A DNA stretch of 64,000 bases from Acanthococcus lagerstroemiae (GCA_031841125.1 CM063113.1:58335211-58399210); one strand, 5' to 3'; shown: positions 34,610 through 48,059, counted from the first letter of the stretch. Notes: a model not told the origin generated them from the sequence alone. Translations and numbers: made by a program.

Positions 34610-35699
34610 CTGCACCTATAAATAACAAGAAAACAGTCAAGACCTAGTCTAGATTTCAGTTTTTAATGCTCATGAACACTTAAGATTAAGACGGATTCAC
34701 TTATTTTGGTCCCTCTTCTTTGGTAGTAAGAAATACTAGATTTTATTTTAGATTTCGGTCGCAAGAAAAAGTTATGTACTTTATATTTATACAACACCTA
34801 AATAATGTAAGATACTTACTATAATGACACTCGATAATGAAAATGAAATTCTTGTTAGTTCAGAATTTCATACAATTCTGAATCACGTTACAAATCGTGG
34901 AGTACTACAGTGAAGTGAATATTGAACTTGAAAGGACAGCAATTATAACCACAACTCTCATCGATCATACACATGAGAATGCTCAAAAACAAATATTCCT
35001 GACTCGGTGGCGCGAACTATCTTGATGGGAATCATAAGTTCCAAGTCCAACACTATCAAAGGTGGTGCGATAAGAAGTGTAACCGTATATACATGCTAGG
35101 GTCGTGAACCGTTTCTTGCAGATCTGCAAAGTAATGTGTTATTTCGAAACTTCGTGGTGTCTCATGTCAAGGGTTCCTAAAGTTTGAAACTTTCATTTCT
35201 CAGTTCCATTATTGCGGTTACATTTGAGATGCGGAACCTAATATGATTTTTCGAGCGAAAGACTGAATGCACAAAGAAGCAATTCTTGATGAAAAGTCTC
35301 CCTCTCTCACAAAATGGGAGAGGCTCTTCCAGACACGTCGCGCCACATGTATTAATTTTAAAAATTCAGTCCGGGTATTTATGGGACGCACTGTGTACCG
35401 AACGGACTGTAAACAAATATTCGATAAGTTATTAAACCCCCGTCGATGACGAGACGATTATTCTCATCCTAGACATGAACCTTGACCAAAATGTAAAATA
35501 ATCTCAAGTCCTGAAAAATATTTATTAACTGTACAAATACGCTTTCATTTTCTTCGGATAGAAAACTAATCAGTCTGATCGAAAAACTACAACAAAATAA
35601 CATTGAAACATTCCAGGAGGACCAAAAACCGATATAATCGTGTGTTCGAATGAATATAATAACAGCTCACAACCAACCCACGCACTTCCGTTTTCGGTT
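34610..35699. other. Intergenic, P450 upstream region to TIMM44 3' end
   Basis: This holds the P450 promoter and probably an untranslated exon, then the TIMM44 3' UTR. TTTATT at 35521-35526 would be a minus-strand AATAAA about 175 bp past the TIMM44 stop. A 60-codon ORF at 35267-35449 has no recognisable homology and no splice context. Confidence 0.4.
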
Positions 35700-38600
35700 C
35701 TACAACAGTTGTTCACTCGAACTGGCGGATATGTCCAACAGTTTCCACGCAGCTCTCGGATTTAATTCGGTCGTATCACGACACAGGGCCCAAACATAGG
35801 ACACCCGCAAAACTTTCTCCGGATCACCTTCCACGACGTTCCCATTTTTATCCCGCAAACACATTATTTGTTGGGCTTGGAAATTGATAATTAAGACGGG
35901 GCCTTGCTCCATCACTTTACCCAATAGCAAGTCCGTTTTGTCTATATCTAGAATTTTCGAGTCAAAACGCAGGCCTCTTTCCATGGCTTGTTTTATAGGC
36001 ATCGATAGCACGTTAAACGGTGCTTCGTAACACCAGTCTTTGAGAATTTCAAGTTCACCTCGAATCATCGCTTCCAGGATATTTGGAATAACATCTCTTT
36101 CACACATTTTAAGGAATTCGGCTTTGTCGAAACTCGGATCTAGTTTGCAAATCTCTGTCAGCGTTTGCGATAGTTCGGTTTTTTGGAACAAACCTCCCAT
36201 AATATCGGTAACTTTATCAGTTATGAATCGCGATGCCCTTACCACTGGATTATCGCTTTCGTCGTACTGAATCTTCCAGTCGAGTACTTTATTCATGTAA
36301 GGGTTATTGTCCTTGAAGTTTTGCCAGCTCTGATAAAACCTGCAAATGAGCACCGATAGATAAAATATGAAACACTTAAACAAGGGGAAAGGATTCATAT
36401 ACATTTAGAGCCACCGATATTTCAATTCATTTACTATCAGAATGTTCCACCTCTGGCTTCTTCGCAGACTGCTCTCTGCACTGATACTCATTTTGTTCGC
36501 ATCAACCATTTACTTGGATTTGGATGTGTTGCCTTCATCTGTCTATACGTCAGGTAGTAGTCAATCTGCATACATGCTTGTCAATCCGTCTACCTTGGGT
36601 CTCGAAGTTATTTTCCTCCCGAAGACAAAATTTGTAGCACAAAAGACGAGGAAATAAATTATACAAAAAGACGAAGAGACATCGGCAATATTCCGCAATT
36701 TCATAAAACGTAGAAGTGTGAAAAACGTTAAAATGTTGGTGAAATTTTTGTTGGTAACTCACAAAAATTCATTGAACGAATAGCTGGGCGGTGGTTATTT
36801 GTCTGTTTACCTGTCTCCCGGTTTATCTAAGATATTCTCTTCATCGGGTTGGAACTTGGACAATAGAACCGCCCCTCGAACTTTCTGGATTTTAGATAGG
36901 CAACCACTCTGCTATTTTCCCCGGGAAGGAGCGTTTTTAGTTAGGTCTTGGGGTCATTGTCTCACAGAAAAAGGGAGTGTTATCTGCTTACCTGTCTGTT
37001 TGCCAACTAATGGGTCTTTCTATTCATTTAAGAGATCATCTGCTTAGGGATGGACTGTCTATCTGTTCTTCAAAGAGACGATTTGCTTACCGAGGAACAA
37101 GGAAATATTATTGTGTAGAAAATGCTTAATAAGTACGAAGATTAACCAAATCTTCAACAATATTCTCGATTCCGCATTAACTCATTTTTCAGAATATAAC
37201 CAAGAATAGAATTTTCTGGACTCTTTGCAGATACAGATGTTCTGAACATTATCTTGAATAGAATACGCTGAGCAAGCACGAGTATTTCTCCTACTTCTTC
37301 AGGCAAAAATTTTCAAGAATTAGTATATTCTTTTCTGTTTGGTCACCTGGATGACAGACAGTTCATTTCTCTGCCTTGCTTTGGATTTTGAGGTAACAAG
37401 TCTACTCCCGAACAGATGTTTTTCCCAGTGGAAAGGAAGCTTAGATTTCTACGTCAGCCCTCAAATTCTAGATCTAAATCTTATCTTTCAACTTTGGGTT
37501 CGGAACAAAGACAAAGACACATTGGGCATTGAGAGCAAAAAGCAGAGGACACTGGCTCTTGGTCTCATTTTTCTAATGGCACAATGGAGACGACCGTCAG
37601 CCTGTTTGTTGCAAGTGACTGACTGCAGAATAATTTATTCTTTTCTATTTGTATAACTGTCTGTTTGCCAAACGAGATTGCTGACGTTTGTTTCTCGATC
37701 TGTCGGTCTGTCTGTATACCCTGCAGGCTAACCTTCGTTTCGTCACCGGTTTTGCAGACTGTTCATCTGTCAAGGTGAAAAAGAAACGTAAGTCTGTCCC
37801 TATTTTTCGGATTTTAGACAGGCGAGAGGAGACAGGCTCCAAATACACAGATTCGATTTGTCAATTTCCACAAAATCTGATCGCAGACCTCGAACGTACC
37901 TAAATCTAATTCAACAGTAAAATATCTTACTTAGAGTCTTTATGAAGCTCAACACCGGTCGCGTCTTCATTCGGTGTAATATCGGCTGCTTTTGCAGAAA
38001 TATCTACTCGTTTACGTAATTTGGTTGGAGCATGATACACATTTCCATCAAATGTTGACTGATCAATTTCCTTCTTAACCGCTTGGGCAGTTTCTGAGAT
38101 CGTACGAAATGCACCAGTTTTGCCTATTTTCGAACCACTTTCTGATATAGAGTCGGCTGCACCACGAGCTGTTTTACTAAATTCTTCTTTAAACTGTCCT
38201 AATCGGAATAAAAAAGCAAAGGTGAAAAGACACAGTTCACGATACGCGGCGGTACCTGAGGTTAGAAATGAACGAAAAGAGAAATTGCAAACGGGTCTAA
38301 CCGGCTTTTTTGGCGATTTCAGATTTAGAAGCTTCTTGAATCACATCTTGCACTTTATGCTTGATGGAGCCTATACTTTCTCGCAGAATTTCGGAACTTT
38401 TTGATGCTTCGCTTTCAACAGCTTCGTATTTCTGTCTACAACACATGAATCATTGGTCACTGACGCGATACTCGAAAGGGTTGTTTCTGTGGCCGGGGGT
38501 GCGGTGTCTTAGGAGCCACTTTGGCATGCGTGCATCGCCATACGTTCCACCACACCATTACTACAGAATAGTCACGAGAGAACAACTGCAGTGGCAGAAC

Positions 38601-39270
38601 ATTGAAAGAGAACTAGGGAAAGAGCTAAAATCCATTTAAATTACAGATATGTTTTCCCAATTTACAAATTATGAAAAGTAACGAAATAGGTATATACCTC
38701 GCTTTTTTTAAAGCATCCGAATGTTCTAATTTCTCAGCTTCTTGACGAAATTTTTGTAAATTTTCTTTCATTTCTTTATTTTTAGCAATTTCTTGTCGAA
38801 TATTATCGACAAATTTTCCAAAAAATCCCGGCTTTTTTTGCGGCTGCGATGCATAGTAATGACACTGGAATTTAAACAATTACGTACGTCTCGTTAATCA
38901 ACACCGGCTTAAGCCAGGCTCAACATATTGTCATCATACAACGTATTTATCTATGGTTATTGATCACAAAAAGAGAGAATTACAGTTCCTCTCGAAACAC
39001 AATTCTATTAGGAATAGTTATGAAATTACGATCGAGTAAGCAAACAAGTAGATTATTACTGAAAAGACTTAGGAATGCCTGATTACAGACAGAAATCGAC
39101 AACAGAGAATGATCTAAAAGTACGCGAACGATAAACAACTGAAAGTACAATACTAAATATACCTGCTCTGCTCGAAAAGACGTTCGATTCAGAATCGATC
39201 TAAAGGCAGCAACCGAGGGCAGACGTCGGTAAAGATGCACTTCGACAACCCTATACGTTCGTGGTAACAT
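35700..39270 (-). CDS. TIMM44: Mitochondrial import inner membrane subunit TIM44
   Basis: Five exons: 39163-39270 (ATG at 39270), 38698-38864, 38302-38435, 37931-38198 and 35700-36339, about 438 residues (human 452). The first ~36 residues are Arg-rich and look like a mitochondrial presequence. PGFFGKFVDNIRQEI and the charged coiled region follow, then the conserved Tim44 core: HKDSKFYQSWQNFKDN, MGGLFQKTELSQTLTEI, RGELEILKDWCYEA, MEQGPVLIINFQAQQ and ending LLDISASSSEQLL. TIM44 tethers mtHsp70 to the TIM23 channel as the import motor scaffold. Acceptor 38435 (three nucleotides of choice before ACAGAAA) is fixed by frame. It faces the C16orf87 homologue head to head. Confidence 0.95.
36790..37880 (-). 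repeat. Degenerate CTGTCTGTTTGCC-rich tract in TIMM44 intron 4
   Basis: Most of the 1.6-kb intron 36340-37930 is low-complexity sequence in which CTGTCTGTTTGCC, GGATTTTAGAYAGGC and TTACCTGTC words recur (36810-37050, 37640-37830). On the gene's sense strand this reads as GACAG/GGCAAAC, like the tracts in ZC3H14 and SRPRA introns. Confidence 0.4.
38456..38558 (+). repeat. Short interspersed repeat, copy A
   Basis: A copy of the ~100-bp family with GATACTCGAAAGGGTTG, GGGGGTGCGGTGTCT, GCCACTTTGGCATGCGTGC and ending CCACCACACCA. It lies in TIMM44 intron 2, antisense to the gene. No target duplication is obvious at this copy. Confidence 0.65.
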
Positions 39271-40053
39271 TTGAATAGGATTTTCAAGCGTTATCAGGCA
39301 AGCATGGTTCAACCAAGGGAAGGTTTTCCGTTCGACTAGTAATGCCTGTTGTTCGACAATAACATTACGGTTGCACACGTTATTTAATAACTATGAAATC
39401 GCACTAACAGATACCATTAACTCCGCGGAACTATAGCTATACATTCACTATGCCTCATCCATTATCACTGCCAGCCTTTTAATTAAAACTTTTGAAATAA
39501 TCTCATCATTTCATGTTCTCAAAATTCAGCGTGCGGCAAGGTGATATGCTGATTAAATTCACAGCCGCAATTGCTTAAATTTTAAAGTAACTCGAAAGAG
39601 TATCACCTGTATATCTGTGAATGGTTTACGATGCCGTATTCGGGTTACAATAAAATATACATGCTCGCCCACAGATAAATTCATTCTTGATTCATTCATG
39701 AAAAATTAACTTGAATTTTTTTGGCTTTATGTTTTATCGGTTTTATCTGTGCGAAATGTTCTCCTTTCCAAAAGAACAACATAACAAAAAGGCCTTACCT
39801 GGTTCCAATCTTCTGATAAGTAAGATCTTTTTTCATTGTCAATATTGAATGCACCAACGGGAAATGCTGTGAAGAAATGTGAAAAACGTGAAGGGAGATG
39901 CGAGGAAAGCTCGTTTAATTTTAAAATTTTTTAATTTTCTCGAAAGCTCGAATTAACTTTCAAGATACAAGCTCGATTAGTTATTTCGATTGAAAAGATT
40001 TAGTTCCATCGTCTTGGTAATTATGATCGTATGGAGCAACTTATTCTGTTCAA

Positions 40054-40910
40054 ATGATGAAGAAAAACAAAATCAATAAAAAAGCATGTACGAACTGCGG
40101 ATTAGAGGTTAGTGAAACATCAACTCGATAAATCGATTGTAAATGTACAATTTGGAACCATGAAGTAGAAATGACCCTTTATTCCAGTGAATAGTCTATT
40201 GCTCACCATGAGTGACTAATCGCCACAATTCCACTGAAAAACATTCCTAAGCCGCAGAGTTTAAATTCTTGAACTCGGCGTCACCTCTAATTGTATCCAA
40301 ATACAAAACTTATTTTGTTCGGTAATAATTTATATTTGCAGGCTGCGGTTGCTAGAAAAGTATGTTCGGGATGTAATACTCCGTTCTATTCCAAACGACC
40401 GACGTATTTTTATGAGGCAAAAAATACCTCTGAAACAGCAGCCCCCTCATCTGCTGCCTCGACTTCAAACAGCACCCCAGCGATTGGTAATCAGGGAAAT
40501 GAAGATAACAGCCGCAGAAGAACTGAAAGAGTGAAACGAGAAAAACCTCATTTCTACGATGCTTCCGAATTCCTGAATAAAAATAAAAAAGTATTGATAG
40601 TCGAAGCGTGAAAAAATTTTACGCCGTTAAATATCCTTCATTCGTTACTATGACCTTTTTTGTTGTTTATTTGCAGAAAAAAACCGATAAGAATGCGAAA
40701 TTAGCTGGGAAACCGAATAAGGCTTTGGCAACGCAATTGAAAAAACAAGAGAAAAAACGTTTGAAAGAACTGAAACTTCGAGAATCGATGGCTCAGGTTG
40801 AGGATGAGAACATTTACGAAAGCATGATAACTCCTCGTAAAGCTGAGCAATTAGCGATTATTCTGGAAGAGTTGAACCATAAACTTTCAATTTCGGCGTG
40901 GAAACCGTGA
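40054..40910 (+). CDS. UPF0547 protein, C16orf87 homologue
   Basis: Three exons: 40054-40107, 40342-40590 and 40677-40910, about 178 residues (human 154). The N-terminus has two CxxC pairs (CTNC, CSGC), a small treble-clef or ribbon-type zinc site. Then come the RRRTERVKREKPHFYDASEF block, a Lys-rich helix, and a C-terminal ITPRKAEQLAIILEELNHKL, in the order seen in human C16orf87. The family's biochemical role is poorly established; the human protein has been linked to histone deacetylase complexes. The start is the first of two adjacent ATGs. An AATAAA at 41072 is a plausible poly(A) signal. Confidence 0.78.
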
Positions 40911-42168
40911 AACCATTTTTGGATAAGTGGCAAATACTCATCGCCAATTTTACCTTTATCAGAATCACCGATGCACGATTCAGTTTCTCAGGATACTACA
41001 GCTCAGTTACTGTTCATGATCTAACGTGTTTCGTGTAAATATTCTCGAATATCGTAAGTAGATTAAGTAGAAATAAACATGTATATAATTAGCAGGTACG
41101 CGAAGCTGTCTTTAAACATTTATTGATATGTACCACTGTATCACACGTTAATTAGCCGGATGGAATTTGAGAAAATGGAACGTATTTCTGAACTGAACGT
41201 GCAGGCATGTTCGACGTACCCCCCCCCCCCCCCAAAAAAAAAAAAACAACAAAAAACAAACAAACAAACAAAAAACAAACTATATTATTGTCCCCGATGT
41301 AAGTCATTAACTGAGGGAGTAATTTGTCGATATCGTAACTTTACAGGGTACAAATAAGAAACTGGCGAATGATATGTATTGGGCGTTGAAAGGCTCAGTA
41401 GGTAGCGCTGGGTTCGTTGTGTATGTACATACAACCATTAACGAACACTTAGCATATGAGTTATAGTATGAAGCCATGTTTAAATCGGTCGTTTCCTACA
41501 GTAATCGCCCAGCATTCAATGTCCAACTGATAAGTCAAAAACTTTTAGAATTCTCTGTTAGTGAAGATCTCGTAATATATTACCTACTTCGGGAAATCAA
41601 AGAGACATTTTGGCGTTTCTACAAAGTATTTACTTGTCGGATTATAGAACCAGCTCATTTTAACCTTTTCCTCACTTTAATTTTACAAATTAGTTCTGTA
41701 ATTTTTTTCAGCTATTTCTACTAATTTTGTACCATTCTGTACCCTAGTGCAGTCACATTCAACGCGCCAAAGTAGAGAATATCATTCACAATTTAAAAAT
41801 GAAATCATGCCTCCAATGTTTCGAAATAGGTAGTATGTTCATTATATGAGAAATTCTGTATTGCACTCTTACAAGCTATCCTTCAGCGAAGTATTTTTGC
41901 TGTGATATTAAAACACCCTATCAGCCTTCAGTCTTCCTGAAGTGTGAGGATTCAAATTTCGTGTTCATTACAATACTGAATCATAATTATTTCCCGTGAA
42001 ATTCCATTTCCCCCATCCATTTACAAAACACAATGATTAACAGAAAAGAAAACAAACACATAATTAAATGGTAAATATAAAGGTAACGATACAGTATGGC
42101 ATGAAACATGAACGAACAGAAAAGTTACGTTTCATTATATCAATCGAAATGCCCTAACCATTCAACTA
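40911..42168. other. Intergenic between convergent C16orf87 and SLC16 genes
   Basis: Two 3' UTRs meet here. It contains a low-complexity block at 41219-41280: a C14 run, an A13 run and then (CAAA)n. Nothing else is recognised. Confidence 0.5.
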
Positions 42169-45100
42169 CTAACGCCACCGTTGAACGGAAGAACAAACTG
42201 GTAAAATCCAAACTCCGCCGCCTAACGCCACTGTCACTCCCAGCGCGCTTATGATGGTTCCGAAGGATCTCATGTTCTTGTAAATAAGACCGCAGATGGG
42301 AGGGCCAACCAGATGCAAAATACCGTTGATAAATAACGTGGCTGTGTATGAGGAGGCGAGTTTATCTTCGCCCAATAATTCTACGATGGTGACCACGAAA
42401 ACGCCACTGAATGTCCCAGACGCCAATCCGAAAATGGCGCACGCTACGCACAACGCGAAATAGGAACGAGCCAGCGGTAAAATAACCAATGATATTCCCG
42501 ATATTGTTAAGCCGGTGATGAAGTAGTACTTCTTACTAAAAGGAAGTATATCGGATATGGTGGAGCCGCCAAGTCTACCGACCAAGTCAAACAATGCGAC
42601 CACTGATAACAGACACGACGAAGATGTTTTATCGTAGTGTAACGATGTGGCGTACACTGGCAAGAATATCGTAAAATTTGTATATCCTATTGCTGTTGTC
42701 GCGCTCGATATCAATATCGTGATGAAGACCGGATTACTGAGTAATTCGGCTAACTCTGACGAGGATTTCTGATCTCCATTACCCCGTTTAGCTGTCAAGC
42801 TTTCTGTAATAGATTTGAGGGTTATTTGCGAGGCGTACTCCAAAGGTTGTAATCGACTAAGGGTGCTGTCGGCATACGATGTCGAATTACCCTTCGTGGA
42901 CGAGCTAACTGACACATAACTCGAGTTTCTTCTTAACGGAGACTCGCATTCATCGCGGCGTGGGGATGCAGGACGCACAATGCTCACTTTTTTCGTGCTG
43001 GAACTGTAACAAAGAACCGTGTCAATAGAGCTTTTTGGACCCCCAACTTCCGATGGTTTGTGTGTAATGTCTCCGTTCAAAACGATTTCTTTGGATTCCG
43101 CTTGCCGAGGTGTGTTCATTTCATGCTCTTCTAGCTCCGTCTCAGAGTGGATGTTGCAACCGTCAACTGTATTTTGAGGGGCTGCCCCTTGATCACTGGA
43201 AATCGGAACTCGTTTCATGTGCCAAGCCACAGGATGGTAGAACAGAGCACCCACCCACACGTTCATAGATATTGCTCCCATAATGAGAACTGCTCCGCTG
43301 AAAAAAAATATATATTCACAGGGTAAAAGATTATCGAAAGGCTTATAGGTTAGCAAATACCATCATCATGATGCATTCAAGGAGATGGTATAAGGTATCC
43401 GGGAGTACGATTATAGCTCGAACTCTCTGCGAGTACGAGCGACCTTACAGAAAAAGAAGGTTACATTTTAAAAATGAATCGGACTTCGCCTTTGACAAAA
43501 GAAAAACTTGAGTACATTAAGCTTCCGCATTCCTTCTTCATCCTCCACCCATGGTGATGAGAAGAACTATTTTGACCTCTTAGTAGCTGATCGGTAGGAA
43601 TTTTCGACGGCCAGCGTAAGGTTGCTGGTAATTTTCTAAATAATTACGTGAACAATTTTCCTTTGTTTTCGAACCGTTTTGGGTAACTTTCGGTTCAAAA
43701 ACAAGAACAGAGCGTCATCAAATGGCGAATTTGAAAATTATTACTTCCACTAATAAGCTCATGCCTATCAGCTAAAGGTTTTACGAGTACAAGAAAATAA
43801 TGGATGATCATGCGTACACTGTACCTATGTTTTAGCTCCTTAGTATGTATAAGTTAACAGATCTAAAAAAATAAAACAAGATCGATCATCGGATTTCTTT
43901 TTGATTTTTATCTAAATTTAATACTAAATCTTATTTCAAAGGGAAGTCAATCTAGTTTAGGACTGTAGTGCTGGAGTCTTAAGGTGCTCAAAGCCACCAA
44001 ATTTCTCAAGTGAGAGCCGAGGTTCTGAAAATAATAAAATTTTACGGGTAAGGGTATGGAGTGGGGATCCAGGATGATAGCTGAGGACAGCCTTGACTTA
44101 ATGTCGACTTGAACAGCGAACATAGAAAATGTCATCATGGAAATAATATTTGAAGAGTAAATGCAGGAGAGTGATGATCTAATCGAACGACGGATTCATT
44201 AATTGCTAACATGTAACACAATTTGCTAACGCACTTGACGCCATAATTTTTTAGGAGATATCGCAGCAATGGAGGTAGTATCATTGATCCAAAAGCACTT
44301 CCTGATACCGCAATACCATTAGCCAGACCTCGGTATTTCTGGAAATACGACGTAACAATAAATATGCCTGGTGGAAACGACAGTCCAGTCCCAGTACCGA
44401 ACAACAGTCCATATCTAAGAGATCACAAGTCATGTAATGTTTTTACTGTACATTATTAGCTCATGTGCAAGTGCAATTCACTAATGAAGATGAAAATGCA
44501 ATAAGTACTCACGTAAAACAGAGATAAACTACTGATGTAGCAAAGTAACTAAGTATTAGTCCAAGGGATGCAAATGTGCCTCCGATCAATGCGACCGTGC
44601 GGTATGAGAATTTGCTTGACAGATAGTTTGACAGTGGGCCTGTAAGATAAATTAGAAGAATAAGTGCGGTAAAAAGAATAAAAATCGATGAGCCTCGGGA
44701 AAATAACCTCAAGGCGAAATAATACTTTTTCGTCAAATTTAGCCACTTTTCAAAGTACCGGAGAACTTTGAAAAACCCCGAAGAAGAATACGTACCTAGG
44801 GAACAGTACAGGAAGTAACATACTGCAGGTATCCAAGATGCTGCAACCTCGGAGAATTCAAATTTTTCTAAAAACTCGACGAATAGAACTCCGAACGATT
44901 TGATAGTTCCCGGGAGAAGAAAATTGATGAGTGTGCAACCAAAAAGTACTAACCAGCCCCATCCTCCGTCAGGGGGGACGAGGTCATAGTCCGTCTGCAA
45001 TGTCTCATCTTCTAAAAATTAATTTTTTATTTTAGTCGAATCGATATGAACGACGATTTTGTTGATATTTGGTAGTTTCCAGGAATAGTTGAATACTTGG

Positions 45101-45259
45101 TACTAATATCATGATTAAACCTTATTAGATCATCTAATCTCCAAGGATACTTCGTAGCCCAAGATACACTCCTACATAGCTTAACATTTAACTTTATCAA
45201 TATTGTACATTTACCATGTTCGAATAAATGATAACGTGATGCAACTTACTGTATTCCAT
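42169..45259 (-). CDS. Monocarboxylate transporter-like protein (SLC16, MFS)
   Basis: Five exons: 45250-45259 (a 10-bp exon with the ATG), 44796-45011, 44513-44639, 44235-44414 and 42169-43297, about 553 residues. The SLC16 signature PPDGGWGW opens TM1, and the second signature is YFQKYRGLANGIAVSGSAFGS in the TM4-5 region. The last exon holds the long central cytoplasmic loop (polar, Ser-rich, roughly residues 200-350) and TMs 7-12. Such carriers move lactate, pyruvate, ketone bodies or other monocarboxylates across membranes, usually with H+; the substrate of this one is not readable. The 10-bp first exon was chosen because ATGGAATAC plus the next exon restores the frame and splice signals are good. 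Substrate class remains uncertain. Confidence 0.86.
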
Positions 45260-45905
45260 AAAATTTGTAACGATTGACTTCCGGTCTCATGGATGACATT
45301 TAATTCTACAGCCAAGTAGAAAGAAGTAACTTATTTACAAACTGTTTCGTGTTCTCAGCATAATTCAGCAAAACTAATGTTTTCATTTTTTTCTAATTTA
45401 ATGTCATTTTAACCGCGAGAATGGAACCCATTTTCCTGATACGTTTCCGCAGCTCTAATGCTACGCAAACGCGGGTGCTCTCAAAACCGATCGATAGATA
45501 CCAGTGTTGACGCTCCGTATTTGCCAACCTCGGCTGTCATCTGAGTTTCCTCTGTTTGAATTCCTTCTACACAACTTACTAATCCTCTTCCAGTCAAATG
45601 CAACTAATCTAACTTTCCTAAATAACGACAAATATAAATACTATTCGTATAATCGCTAGGAGACACGAGTAGACACTAAAAAATACAGATTAACATTACT
45701 GTAATTTACAAATCGCTACTTACACGTGAGCTACAGAAAAAATCGGAGAACAAAGGCCCGTTAATGCTGAAATTTTACAATCAACATACGAAATTCAATC
45801 AGCTGAACCATGTACAAAAAATATAAACTCTATGAAGGAATGACGAGCGAGAGCCAAAATTCACCCTCACTCAGTGCTTCTAGATCAAATGTGTTCGCAT
45901 CAAAA
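45260..45905. other. Intergenic between SLC16 start and TIMM9 stop
   Basis: The SLC16 promoter and TIMM9 3' UTR fall here. No repeat or ORF of note is seen. Confidence 0.4.
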
Positions 45906-46455
45906 TCACTTGGCAGTCAGCTTCTGAGTCGCAGCCAAAGCATTCTCATTGGCGATCATCTGGTATTCCTGAAATCGTTGGGATATCCTTTGGTTCATTT
46001 TTAGGTACTTCTCCATGCAGTTGAGTGCACACGTTTCCTGTAAAAGAACGCAGAGTAACTGCAGATCATGAAAGGTGAGGAACTTATCTCTTAAATGATG
46101 ATTTTCATCGACCAGACTACTTTCAGCAATGAAATTTACAACTGACTCAATTTTCTTACCTCGTTCTTTTGTACTTGTCTTTGGGTGAAGTCATGGGCAC
46201 AAGCATCAAAACAAACTTCAGAAACTTTGTTGTACGATAGGAGAAAGTCTTTGAACTGAAATTTACAAAATGAAAGATGAACTGGAAGGGTGCTAATAAA
46301 ATTGCAATAACCAGAACATGAGTCAGTCGACAACCGACATTATGCAAATCAAGAAATTTATTCGAAGTAGTAACTATAGTAGTCGAAGATTGAGTTACCG
46401 ATTTAATCTGATCATCTGAAACAGTAGTACTCTCTGCCGGGTTCATTGCATTCAT
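45906..46455 (-). CDS. TIMM9: Mitochondrial import chaperone Tim9
   Basis: Three exons: 46399-46455 (ATG at 46455), 46160-46255 and 45906-46037, 94 residues. It has the twin CX3C motif of small Tims, CFDAC and CALNC, with the conserved [13 protein letters not shown] before it and [18 protein letters not shown] after it, as in insect Tim9. With Tim10 it forms the hexameric intermembrane-space chaperone that hands carrier precursors to TIM22. Its start lies only 164 bp from the BORCS6 stop on the same strand, so the two genes are tightly spaced. Confidence 0.95.
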
Positions 46456-46618
46456 AGTAAAGCGTCAGTAGTCAAATTATCTATTTAAAAAACAATAAAA
46501 CTACATTAATACAATTAAAACGTTTGGAAGTCATAAAATATAATCAAGTTTTTTCATGGCTCTAACGAAAGTAACTTTCCAAATAAAAAATATTAACGCA
46601 ATCGTGAAAAGAAAAGTA

Positions 46619-47071
46619 TTACCATGGATTCATAGCGTTATCAAACATATCCAACACGTTTTTAATATCTTTGGTGTTTTGCGCCAAGGCATTCAGAGGT
46701 TCAGCAACTTTACTCAACTCTTCGCACTTGGCCATTAATTGATACATCAATTTGATGTTGTAATCAATTGCATCACAAGTCTTACAAATACAGTTTCGAT
46801 ACGTTTCCAAACAGTCCAATGTTAACGCGGATATACTTCGTAATATTCCGGTAAGATTTTCAGTGAGGTCATCTACCGACGCTGCTACTTTATTCGCTTC
46901 GGCTTCGAGTTGGTTCAGCAGTTCTATATTTATAGACTGGTTGACTACAGATTTCGGGAGACTTTCAGCCGGATGATTAGCGGAGTTACTTGGCTCTGTT
47001 TTTGAATCTAACTCTAGAGCACACGTTCCTTGAGGATTTAACTTATTCCCAATGCCATCGGTAGTATCCAT
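46619..47071 (-). CDS. BORCS6: BORC complex subunit 6 homologue (lyspersin)
   Basis: A single 150-codon open frame. Residues ~50-145 (DDLTENLTGILRSISALTL, LETYRNCICKTCDAIDYNIK, MYQLMAKCEELSKVAEPL, AQNTKDIKNVLDMFD) match the conserved C-terminal helical domain of BORCS6/C17orf59. BORC recruits ARL8 and kinesin to lysosomes for movement to the cell periphery. The vertebrate protein is much longer N-terminally (~357), so this is a compact version or lacks an upstream exon that I cannot identify. The ATG at 47071 has no in-frame family sequence before it. Confidence 0.78.
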   Translation of the reverse strand: MDTTDGIGNKLNPQGTCALELDSKTEPSNSANHPAESLPKSVVNQSINIELLNQLEAEANKVAASVDDLTENLTGILRSISALTLDCLETYRNCICKTCDAIDYNIKLMYQLMAKCEELSKVAEPLNALAQNTKDIKNVLDMFDNAMNPW

Positions 47072-48059
47072 GCCCCAGTATTTAGAAAGGAAGTAGTGAA
47101 TCTAACTCACAACGGCATTCTGAATCCATAAACTGCTTTCACTGAAAGAGTGTAAAATCTGAGGTGAAGACTTACAACATTTTCGTTTGCATATTTGAGC
47201 GAATGATGAAGATTGGAAAATTACTTTCGTATATGATACCATTATAAATATAAAAACTTACGATAAAGGGCATCGATGAAATTGCATGAATAAAATGAAA
47301 AGGAAATGTAACTGACACTCGATTAGTTTTTCAAAAGCTTCAATTTCTCGTGATTTACTTTAGTATGAAGTGAATAAGTGATAACGGAGACGACGATTTC
47401 TTATCTATGTCTTATATAATGTTACCACTTACCAAACACTGCAATATTAATATTTATTCAATTTTTTTATAGTATATTGAAATAGACCTTATGAATTCAC
47501 GAAACAAAAAGGATGTAAGGTCCTTTTTGAAGAATGTAATTTGGAAGCTGCTGGGTAATAGTCCCCAATTTTTCTCCAAGGTTAGAGCCTGCAGTTCACA
47601 GAATTTGATTTTGCATCAACGCAAAGTTGATAGTGTTGATACAAATTTAGAAATAAAGCGACCAGTGAAGTGCATATTCAACATGTAAGTCCGTTTAAGA
47701 TTTGCTTTCAATTCTTTTCAATTTCAAAATTTTACAGCTTTTTTGCTGACCAAGTCAAGTTTTATATTAATGGGTAACTGCTAGTGGAATTGTACAGTAT
47801 GTTCAGAGTAGTTGATGAATTGTATTGTGAAATGTAACTGATTGGCTTGGGCAAAGGCTTGGGTCTCACAGTTGTACGGTGTTTCAGATATCAGTTGAAC
47901 TTCGCTTCAAACCTTTCTGCTATATTCCATACAGATCATACACTATTCGAATTCCACTTTCTCATTTTCTGAGAAATATTCCCGATGGTTGGAATAAGTC
48001 CTATAATGAACTGAAGTTGACCGTAGGACACTACAGATAGTAAAGAAGCCCCCGGAAAT
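47072..48059. other. Divergent region between BORCS6 and the second C2H2 gene, with one doubtful exon
   Basis: About 1 kb between two start codons pointing apart. A 65-codon ORF at 47491-47688 ends at a good donor (ATGTAAGT) and could be an exon of an unrecognised transcript, but it has no homology I know of. No repeats are seen. Confidence 0.3.

Noticed and set aside
41219..41280. Poly-C, poly-A and CAAA block as a possible retrotransposon tail
   Set aside because: No element body could be found on either side; treated as simple repeat.
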